A stretch of DNA of 64,000 bases from contig NZ_CP012109.1 in assembly GCF_000280925.3 (NCBI RefSeq), positions 3,678,501 to 3,742,500 on the forward strand, in the 5' to 3' direction. The stretch comes from Myxococcus hansupus (GTDB lineage Bacteria; Myxococcota; Myxococcia; Myxococcales; Myxococcaceae). The notes beneath the pieces were generated by a model. The model saw only the letters and a list, made by a program, of their open reading frames with translations. It did no database searches and had not been told where the DNA came from. Shown piece by piece: positions 57,693 to 64,000 of this stretch. Made by a program: the position numbers and the translations under genes. Position 1 is the stretch's first letter. The number at the start of each line of letters is the position of its first letter.

Positions 57693-60600
57693 ACATCACC
57701 GAGGCGTGCATCAAGAAGCCGGTGCTGGCGTGGATGATCATGGCGGCCACCATCGTCTTCGGACTGGTGGCGGCGCAGCGCATTGGCATCAGCCAGTTCC
57801 CGGACGTCGACTTCCCCACCATCAACATCTCCGTGACATGGGAAGGCGCCAACCCGGAGGCGGTGGAGAGCGACGTCCTCGAGTTCATCGAGGAGGCGGT
57901 GACGCAGGTGGAGGGCGTCACGGCCATCAACTCCACCGCGCGCCAGGGTGGCGGCAACATCACCGTCGAGCTCGACCTGTCGCGCAACGTGGACCTGGCG
58001 CTCCAGGACGTGCAGACCAAGGTGAGCCAGGTGCAGCGCCGGCTCCCGCTGGACATCGATCCGCCCATCATCTCCAAGTCGAACCCGGAGGACCAACCCA
58101 TCCTCTGGGTGGGCGTGTCCGGGCCCTTCAGCCAGCAGGTGGTGAGTGACTACGCCCGCTACCGCGTGAAGGAGAAGCTGCAGACGATTCCCGGCGTGGG
58201 CGAGGTGCAGCTCGGCGGCCTCCTGGAGCGCAACGTCCGCATCTGGGTGGACGCTCAGAAGCTGGACGCGCTGGGGCTCACCGTCGCGGATGTGTCCGCC
58301 GCGCTCCAGCGCGAGCACGTGGAGCTGCCCGCGGGCCGCATCGAGACGCAGGGCCGCGAGGTCAACGTCCGCGTCATGGGCGAGGCGCTGGACCTGGAGA
58401 CGCTGCGGCGCATCATCATCCGCGAGCAGAACGGCTTCCCCATCTACCTGAACGACGTGGCCCTGGTGGAGGACGGCTTCGAGGACGTGCGACGCATGGC
58501 GCGCATCAACGGCGAGCCGGCGCAGGGCCTGGGCATCAAGAAGCAGCGCGGCGCCAACGCCGTGGCCGTGGCGCAGGGCATCCGCGCCGAACTCGACAAG
58601 ATGCAGAAGGACCTGCCGGAGGGGATGCAGCTTGGCATCAACTTCGACTCGACGCAGTTCATCGAGGAGAGCGTCCACGAGATTGAGTTCGAGCTGATGC
58701 TCGCGTGCATCCTCACCGCCTTCGTGTGCTGGGTGTTCCTGGGCTCGCTGTCCAGCACCATGAACGTGGTGCTCGCCATCCCCATGTCGCTGCTGGGCAC
58801 GGTGGCGGTCATCTACTTCCTGGGCTTCACGCTCAACACCTTCACGCTGCTGGGGCTGGCGCTGGCGGTGGGCATCGTCGTGGACGACGCCATCATGGTG
58901 CTGGAGAACATCTTCCGGCACTCGGAGGAAGGGAAGGACCGCGTGCGCGCCGCGCGCGAGGGCACCGCGGAGATCACCTTCGCCGCGCTGGCGGCCACCT
59001 TCGCCGTGGTGGCCATCTTCCTGCCCGTCGTCTTCATGAGTGGCGTCATCGGCAAGTACTTCCTCCAGTTCGGCGTGACGCTGTGCGTGGCGGTGCTGCT
59101 GTCCTACGTGGAGGCCATCACCCTGGCGCCCGCGCGGTGCGCACAGTTGTTGAAGACGTCGCGCGAGGGCCGCAGCCGCATTGGCGTGTGGGTGGACCGG
59201 GCGTTCGAGAAGCTGGAGCGCGTCTACGCGCGCACCCTGGCCTGGGGCCTGAAGCGGCCCTGGTGGGTCTTGGCCGTGTCGGTGGCGCTGACGGCCTCCA
59301 GCGTGTTCGTCTTCCGGGCGTTGCCGGGGGAGTTCGTGCCATCGCAGGACCAGAGCCGCCTGCTGGTGCGGATGCAGACGGCGGTGGGCAGCAACATCGA
59401 CGAGACGAACCGGCTGTTCCTGCGCGCCGAGGAGTTCGCCAGCAGCCGGCCGGAGGTGACGCGCGTCTTCTCCGTCGTCGGTGGTTTCGGCAGCGGCGCG
59501 GTCAACACCGGCATCATGTTCGTCAGCTTGAAGCCGCCCGACGAGCGCATGCCGCAAGCGGAGTTCCAGCAGATCCTCCGCAAGGAGTTCAACAGCTACC
59601 CGGGCCTGCGCGCGGTGGTGCAGGACCAGTCGCAAAGCGGCTTCACGGCGCAGCGCGGCTTCCCGGTGGAGTTCAGCGTGCGCGGCTCCGACTGGGAGCA
59701 GTTGGTGGAAGCCAGTCAGGACATGCGCGAGCGGCTCCAGGCCAGCGGCAAGGTGGTGGACGTGGACACGGACTACCAGCTCGGCATGCCGGAGCTGCGC
59801 ATCACCCCGGACCGGGGCCGCGCGGCGGACCTGGGCGTGCCCATCCAGGCCGTGGCCACCACCATCAACGCGCTGGTGGGCGGCGTGCGCGTGGGCAAGT
59901 ACAGCACCGGGGGGCGGCGCATCGACGTGCGCATGCGCCTCTTGAAGGACCAGCGCTCGCGGCCCGAGGACCTGTCGACGTTGAAGGTCCGCACGGCCAG
60001 CGGCGCCCTGGTGCCCCTGTCGTCGCTGGTGACGCAGGAGGAGCGGCCCGCGCTCCAGGCCATCACCCGCAGGGACCGGGAGCGCGCCATCAGCGTGTTC
60101 GCGAACGTGGCGCCGAGCTCGAATCAGGAAGAGGCGCTGGCCACGGTGGAGCGTCTGGCGAAGGAGCTGCCCGGCGGCGTGCGCGTGGTGGCGGGCGGCG
60201 CCAGCGTGGCCTTCCGTGACTCGATGAGTAGCCTGTTCTTCGCGCTCTTCCTCGGGATTGGCGTGGCGTACATGGTGCTGGGCGCGCAGTTCAATTCGTT
60301 CCTGCACCCGGTGACGGTGCTCACGATTCTGCCGCTGTCGGTGGCGGGGGCCGCGTTCGCGCTCTTCGCCACGGGCACCACGCTGAACATCTTCAGCATG
60401 ATTGGTCTGCTGCTGCTGATGGGCATCGTGAAGAAGAACTCCATCATCCTGGTGGACTACGCGTTGCAAGAACGGGAGCGCGGCGCGGACGCGATGCAGG
60501 CCATGCTGCGCGCGGGGCCGGTGCGGTTGCGGCCCATCCTCATGACGTCCACGGCGACGATGATGGCGGCGGTGCCGGCGGCGCTGGCGCTGGGCGCGGG

Positions 60601-60814
60601 CTCGGAGACGCGCGCGCCCATGTCCATCGCGGTGCTCGGTGGGCTGTCGGTGTCCACGGTGCTCAGCTTGCTCGTGGTGCCCGCGTTCTACGTGGTCGCG
60701 GACCGCATCAAGGAGCGGCTGGGGGCGCGCTTCGGGAAGAAGGACGACCCGACCCAAGAGCCGCCGCAGCACCCGGGACACGGGGATGCGCCCCGGCCCG
60801 CGGCGCACGGGTGA
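57689..60814 (+). CDS. RND-type multidrug efflux pump (HAE1 family)
   Basis: 1041 residues, the normal length. The ATG overlaps the adaptor stop (ATGA). Twelve membrane segments in two halves. The proton-relay aspartates sit in LALAVGIVVDDAIMVLENIF, and the matching Lys lies in GLLLLMGIVKKNSIILVDY. Docking and porter domains fill the two long periplasmic loops. An AcrB/MexB-like trimer that exports amphiphilic compounds, dyes or metabolites; the substrate is not predictable. No TetR- or MarR-type repressor is next to the operon. Confidence 0.96.
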   Translation: MNITEACIKKPVLAWMIMAATIVFGLVAAQRIGISQFPDVDFPTINISVTWEGANPEAVESDVLEFIEEAVTQVEGVTAINSTARQGGGNITVELDLSRNVDLALQDVQTKVSQVQRRLPLDIDPPIISKSNPEDQPILWVGVSGPFSQQVVSDYARYRVKEKLQTIPGVGEVQLGGLLERNVRIWVDAQKLDALGLTVADVSAALQREHVELPAGRIETQGREVNVRVMGEALDLETLRRIIIREQNGFPIYLNDVALVEDGFEDVRRMARINGEPAQGLGIKKQRGANAVAVAQGIRAELDKMQKDLPEGMQLGINFDSTQFIEESVHEIEFELMLACILTAFVCWVFLGSLSSTMNVVLAIPMSLLGTVAVIYFLGFTLNTFTLLGLALAVGIVVDDAIMVLENIFRHSEEGKDRVRAAREGTAEITFAALAATFAVVAIFLPVVFMSGVIGKYFLQFGVTLCVAVLLSYVEAITLAPARCAQLLKTSREGRSRIGVWVDRAFEKLERVYARTLAWGLKRPWWVLAVSVALTASSVFVFRALPGEFVPSQDQSRLLVRMQTAVGSNIDETNRLFLRAEEFASSRPEVTRVFSVVGGFGSGAVNTGIMFVSLKPPDERMPQAEFQQILRKEFNSYPGLRAVVQDQSQSGFTAQRGFPVEFSVRGSDWEQLVEASQDMRERLQASGKVVDVDTDYQLGMPELRITPDRGRAADLGVPIQAVATTINALVGGVRVGKYSTGGRRIDVRMRLLKDQRSRPEDLSTLKVRTASGALVPLSSLVTQEERPALQAITRRDRERAISVFANVAPSSNQEEALATVERLAKELPGGVRVVAGGASVAFRDSMSSLFFALFLGIGVAYMVLGAQFNSFLHPVTVLTILPLSVAGAAFALFATGTTLNIFSMIGLLLLMGIVKKNSIILVDYALQERERGADAMQAMLRAGPVRLRPILMTSTATMMAAVPAALALGAGSETRAPMSIAVLGGLSVSTVLSLLVVPAFYVVADRIKERLGARFGKKDDPTQEPPQHPGHGDAPRPAAHG

Positions 60815-60827
60815 GCGGGGCGGGGGC

Positions 60828-60849
60828 TCCTCCTGCCCACGCAGGAGGA
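60828..60849 (+). terminator. Hairpin after the RND pump gene
   Basis: TCCTCCTGC (60828-60836), loop CCAC, GCAGGAGGA (60841-60849): a perfect 9-bp stem 14 bases after the stop. No T run follows; a second GCGGCG/CGCCGC hairpin comes just after. Confidence 0.45.
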
Positions 60850-60893
60850 CGCCCGCGGCGACGACGCCGCGCTGGAGTTTGGCGCCGCGCTCC

Positions 60894-61376
60894 TTATTGC
60901 TCCGGCAGCCAGAACCAGCGCCCATTGGAGCGCAGCGCGCCAGTCAGAAATTCAGAGAAGGAGCGCGCGATTTGGCGGCAGTAGTCCGGGTCCGGGAACC
61001 CCTCGCGGTATCCATCGCGAATGGGGTACCGGCCAGCCTCTTGGTGGCTTACATCGAGGAGGATGTAATTGCTGTCCCTCACTTCACACGCCACGTACCA
61101 GGACGCGGGACCGGTCTTATCGGTGTCGTCCTGGCTCATGACCACCCGCGCGCGCTGAATCCGCGACAGGGGGAGAAACGAGAATGCCGGGTCCCTGAAC
61201 ACGGGGGTTCGGGAGTCGAAGAGGTTGGCGCCATCGCAATGGAGGTAGAAAGCGCGAAGGTCCGAATCCAGCGTCCATCCGACCCGCTTCTCGAACGCTT
61301 CGATTTGCGCGGGCGTCGCAGGAGGGTTCGGATGGTGAAGGCGCGAAACCTCGGCAAGTAGTTCGGCCATCAGCAT
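60894..61376 (-). CDS. SMI1/KNR4-type immunity protein (candidate SitI-like)
   Basis: 160 residues. The SMI1/KNR4 pattern is visible: ATPAQIEAFEKRVGWTLDSD, LRAFYLHCDGANLF, the FRDPAFSFLPLSRIQRA strand region and SFSEFLTGAL near the end. The family is a common immunity fold next to polymorphic toxins. No signal peptide, so it acts in the cytoplasm. It starts 9 bases after the stop of the lipoprotein toxin gene on the same strand. Local DNA is poorer in GC than the window average (33/60 and 37/60 in two sampled lines). Confidence 0.82.
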   Translation of the reverse strand: MLMAELLAEVSRLHHPNPPATPAQIEAFEKRVGWTLDSDLRAFYLHCDGANLFDSRTPVFRDPAFSFLPLSRIQRARVVMSQDDTDKTGPASWYVACEVRDSNYILLDVSHQEAGRYPIRDGYREGFPDPDYCRQIARSFSEFLTGALRSNGRWFWLPEQ

Positions 61377-61385
61377 GGGCTGCGC

Positions 61386-62030
61386 TCACTCTCCATAGGG
61401 GTAGTCAGGTCCTATCTGAGTCCATGGAGGGTTGTTCGCATAGCATTGGTTGTAGAGCCCGTTCAGCGTGTCGTGAATGTCCTTGGGGAAGGGAATGATG
61501 TTCTCCCAGTCTGTTGGGTTGCCACCGTGCTTCAGGTCGCGGATATGGTGGCCCGGATAGGCCGTTCCGTTCCTGTCGGTCGGCCACGCTCCGAATCGTG
61601 CCGCCCACTGTTGGCGGAACCCGTCACGGATGTTGTCCCATTGGCTGCGCGCCGACTGATTCGCACTGACGCTGAGGGTTGCGTAGTTGCAGCAACAGTG
61701 GGTCATCCCATAGCGGCTGCCCGTGTCGATAACGGCCCCCTGGTAATCCATTTTCACGTCCGCGAGCCACATGCAGCCCTGCAAAGCATGGCCGGTCCCT
61801 GCGCACTTCTCGCGGCAGTAGTTCATGAGTTGGCGGCTGCACTGCCACGGCCCATAGAAGATGACCGTTCGGAACTGCCCGCCACCGGGCACATTGACGA
61901 CGGGGCCCATCCACTTCCGGGTGGGTACGTCAGGTCGCGTGATGAGGCCCTCGGCACAGGCGGTGAAGAGGAGTGCGCCCACGGCTGCGGGGACGCGAAC
62001 CAGGAGTGTTTTGGATTTCAGGCTGGGCAT
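61386..62030 (-). CDS. Lipoprotein toxin with HNH/GHH-like nuclease segment (candidate SitA-like)
   Basis: 214 residues from ATG 62030 (AAGGA just upstream). Lipoprotein signal with lipobox LFTAC and Cys25. The middle part is Cys-rich (Cys64, 72, 76, 86 and 112-114). The C-terminus has PGHHIRDLKHGGNPTDWENI followed by IPFPKDIHDTLN: His161, His162, His168, Asn177 and His186 in HNH/GHH-nuclease spacing. This fits the SitA group of myxobacterial lipoprotein toxins that carry polymorphic C-terminal toxin domains and pass between cells by outer-membrane exchange. An SMI1-type gene follows at once. GC is low in places (30/60 at 61441-61500). SitA membership is inferred from layout and remembered family traits. 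Confidence 0.78.
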   Translation of the reverse strand: MPSLKSKTLLVRVPAAVGALLFTACAEGLITRPDVPTRKWMGPVVNVPGGGQFRTVIFYGPWQCSRQLMNYCREKCAGTGHALQGCMWLADVKMDYQGAVIDTGSRYGMTHCCCNYATLSVSANQSARSQWDNIRDGFRQQWAARFGAWPTDRNGTAYPGHHIRDLKHGGNPTDWENIIPFPKDIHDTLNGLYNQCYANNPPWTQIGPDYPYGE

Positions 62031-62163
62031 GGGTCCTTGGAGGGGCCGGGCGGTAGTGACGCGCGGTTGGAGGAAGTGGACGGGCAGAAGTACCCCCACG
62101 AGCGTGCCCATGGAGGTGCTTCGCGACGCGCCCTGGCAATCAGTGCCACGCCTGGACGTACGT

Positions 62164-62180
62164 CACCCGAAACTCGGGTG
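62164..62180. repeat. Inverted repeat between the toxin and hydrolase genes
   Basis: CACCCGA-AAC-TCGGGTG, a perfect 7-bp stem with a 3-base loop. It lies 82 bases upstream of the hydrolase start and 134 bases upstream of the toxin start, where an operator or a small hairpin could act. Confidence 0.4.
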
Positions 62181-62261
62181 GTTCGCGCTGCGAGCACCTG
62201 TTCCGAGGTACATCACATTCTTCGCGCCGGGCTCGCCTCCCGGTCCTTGGGGTTGAGCGCC

Positions 62262-63398
62262 ATGTTCCAACGTTCCCCGCGTCGCCGTAGCACGCAGACC
62301 CACAACTCCTTTTTCGGAGCCCTGGGGGCGTGTGTCCTCGGAGCCTCGCTCCTGACAGGTGGCTGTGCCACGTCGAAGCAAGTTCCCACGGAGGTTCCTG
62401 CCTCCTCCGCTCCGGCTCCCTACGGCGTGGACGCCACACACTCGGTGGGATTCACGCGGCTGACCTTCGAGGACCCGGCGCGTCAGCGCACGTTGAAGAC
62501 GGTGCTCTGGTATCCCAGCGCGCAGGGCACGCCGATGGTGGAGCACGTGGCCTCTCCCATCTTCGTCCCGTTCCATGCCGCGAAGGACGCACCCGCTGCC
62601 AGCACTCAGGCGCGCTGGCCCTTGGTCGTGCTGTCACACGGCAACGGTGGCGAGGCCATCAACATGTCGTGGTTCGGCGCGCACCTGGCGGCCCATGGCT
62701 TCATGGTCGTGTCGGTGAACCACCCGGGGAACTCGTACGGCGACACGAGCCCGGAGGGCTACGTGCGGGGCTGGGAGCGGCCTCGGGACTTCACGGCGCT
62801 CCTGGACGGCTTGCTGGCGCACCCGAGTTGGGGGCCTCGCGTGGATGTGGAGCGCATCGGTTCCGCGGGCCATTCCATGGGCGGCTACACGGCGCTGGCC
62901 CTCGTCGGAGCGCGGTTGAACCTGAAGTTCCTCGCGGACGTCTGCACGTCGCCGGCCACCCGGGCGCACCTGGGATGCGAGGAGCTGCGCGACGTGGACT
63001 ACAGCCGCATCGACTTCGCGGAGGCGCGCGCGTCGTACCAGGACTCGCGAGTCCGCGCGGCCTTCGCCATGGCGCCGGGGATGGCCGGCACCTATGAGGC
63101 CCGCGACGTGGCGGACATCACCGCGCCGGTCGCCCTGGTGCTCGCGAAAGGGGACGAGCTGATGCCTCACGAGGAGAACGGCGTCCACCTCGCGAAGCTG
63201 CTGCCCGCCGCGAAGACGGTGGTCCTGGAGGACGCGGCTCACTTCACGTTCCTGCCCCAGTGCGCGGAGCTGGGGTTCAAGGTGGCGCCCATGCTGTGCC
63301 GGGACGCGAAGCCTGGAACGAGGGCGGACTCGCAGACGCGGACGAACGCCGAGGCCGTGGCGTTCTTCCGGCGGGCCTTGGACGTTCAGGCCCGGTGA
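62262..63398 (+). CDS. Alpha/beta-hydrolase lipoprotein (dienelactone hydrolase / PAF-acetylhydrolase-like)
   Basis: 378 residues from ATG 62262; the open frame reaches 61446 across the toxin gene and is discarded. Lipoprotein signal with lipobox LTGGC. The catalytic Ser is in GSAGHSMGGY. The oxyanion region is VVLSHGNGG, with likely acid Asp in AKGDEL and catalytic His in DAAHFTFLP. An esterase or lipase acting in the envelope is expected; the substrate is unknown. It reads away from the toxin gene. Confidence 0.87.
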   Translation: MFQRSPRRRSTQTHNSFFGALGACVLGASLLTGGCATSKQVPTEVPASSAPAPYGVDATHSVGFTRLTFEDPARQRTLKTVLWYPSAQGTPMVEHVASPIFVPFHAAKDAPAASTQARWPLVVLSHGNGGEAINMSWFGAHLAAHGFMVVSVNHPGNSYGDTSPEGYVRGWERPRDFTALLDGLLAHPSWGPRVDVERIGSAGHSMGGYTALALVGARLNLKFLADVCTSPATRAHLGCEELRDVDYSRIDFAEARASYQDSRVRAAFAMAPGMAGTYEARDVADITAPVALVLAKGDELMPHEENGVHLAKLLPAAKTVVLEDAAHFTFLPQCAELGFKVAPMLCRDAKPGTRADSQTRTNAEAVAFFRRALDVQAR

Positions 63399-63563
63399 CG
63401 TCTTCCCGGTGCGGCACGGCGCCGACGAGGGCGGCGCCAGGAGCGCGGTCTCGCGTGCTGGGCTTCATGCGTTGGTGAACGTCCTCCGGGCGTGGTTCCA
63501 TGCGCGCCGCGTCCCGGGTCCACTTGAGCGGCACCGAGACACGGGGCGCGGAAACCAGAGTCC

Positions 63564-63938
63564 ATGCCCGTCACCTTCAACCACACCATCATCGCGGCGA
63601 AGAACCGCCAGGCGTCCGCACAGTTCTACCTGGACCTCCTCGAAGCCAACGAAGCGCCCTCCTGGGGCCCTTTCACCAACATCCAGCTCGACGCAGGCGT
63701 CCTGCTCCAATTCGCAGAGCCGCCCTTCGACATCCAGATGCAGCACTACGCCTTCCTCGTCGACGACGAGCGCTTCGACCGGGCGCTCGCTCGACTTCAG
63801 GAGCGCGGCATCACGTACTGGGCCGACCCGCATCGGCAGCGCCCTGGGGATATCAACCATGACCATGGAGGCCGGGGCCTCTATGTGATGGACCCCGCGG
63901 GGCACGGCCTCGAGCTGATCACGCGACCGTATCTGTGA
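63564..63938 (+). CDS. VOC-family (glyoxalase/bleomycin-resistance fold) protein
   Basis: 124 residues. The paired beta-alpha-beta-beta-beta modules are visible: FNHTIIAAKNRQASAQFYLD opens the first and MQHYAFLVDDERFDRALARL the second; GRGLYVMDPAGHGLELITRP ends it. Candidate metal ligands are His7, His61-equivalent in QMQHYAF and Glu in GLELI. Family members include glyoxalases, dioxygenases and resistance proteins; the substrate is not known. Last gene before the window edge. Confidence 0.85.
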   Translation: MPVTFNHTIIAAKNRQASAQFYLDLLEANEAPSWGPFTNIQLDAGVLLQFAEPPFDIQMQHYAFLVDDERFDRALARLQERGITYWADPHRQRPGDINHDHGGRGLYVMDPAGHGLELITRPYL

Positions 63939-64000
63939 CAGGCGGAGGCCACCCTCCGTTGCCCCGTCCCAGGACCCTCCGGGCCGCTTCCACGTGGCCC

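Noticed and set aside
57452-60925. Minus-strand frame of 1157 codons
   Set aside because: Antisense to the RND pump and adaptor; no domain, His/Arg/Ala bias.

Overview
The window looks like chromosomal DNA of a myxobacterium (Myxococcota, Corallococcus/Myxococcus type). The reasons are very high GC with strong third-position bias, a eukaryote-type Ser/Thr kinase beside an FHA-GAF adenylate cyclase, a GAF-type sigma-54 activator, a cell-surface protein with a MYXO-CTERM-like tail, MopE-like metal-binding repeats and a lipoprotein toxin of SitA type. No rRNA, tRNA, CRISPR array, integrase or complete insertion sequence was found.

Layout. 1-6.7 kb: a partial [2Fe-2S]/FAD dehydrogenase; an ECF sigma / anti-sigma / STN-bactofilin-like membrane protein operon; TruD with a repeat-built basic tail; an outer-membrane lipoprotein. 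6.8-18.8 kb: a cyclase-kinase operon (the kinase is interrupted by a one-base frameshift), a membrane protein, a 787-residue orphan, a sigma-54 activator behind an MBL-fold hydrolase, a P-loop kinase and a lipoprotein PQQ sugar dehydrogenase. 19.3-28.2 kb: a LysM protein, three lipoproteins including a DUF885 peptidase, a DTW-domain tRNA-modifying enzyme, a GT39 membrane glycosyltransferase and an OmpR-type two-component system. 28.4-33.7 kb: a lower-GC alpha-carbonic anhydrase, a Pro/Gly/Met repeat protein, a leucine-rich-repeat protein and a ParA ATPase. 33.7-43.4 kb: rnk, gltBD, a NUDIX hydrolase and a tonB-PepSY iron-uptake pair with a Fur-box-like operator. 43.5-54.9 kb: a DEAD-box helicase, a MYXO-CTERM/TraA-like surface protein, an M43 metalloprotease, an orphan, a five-gene MCE (Mla-type) lipid ABC transporter and a MopE-like lipoprotein. 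55-60.8 kb: a TolC/adaptor/RND tripartite efflux operon. 60.9-63.9 kb: a toxin-immunity pair, an alpha/beta-hydrolase lipoprotein and a VOC protein.

Two systems stand out. First, the MCE operon (48916-52900) has two different ATPases and two different MlaE-type permeases. The sequence defects of the ATPases are complementary: one has DD instead of DE in Walker B and no switch His, the other has a broken signature motif. This predicts one good and one degenerate ATP site. Second, 60894-62030 encodes a lipoprotein with a C-terminal HNH/GHH-like nuclease segment followed at once by an SMI1/KNR4-type protein, on lower-GC DNA. This is the layout of SitA-SitI kin-discrimination toxins that myxobacteria deliver by outer-membrane exchange.

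Much of the gene content faces the cell envelope: at least eight predicted lipoproteins, two trans-envelope transport systems, surface proteins and envelope-stress-type regulators. Tight operons with 4-base stop/start overlaps are common. Starts were moved from the longest open frame wherever a Shine-Dalgarno sequence, signal peptide or neighbouring gene argued for another codon.
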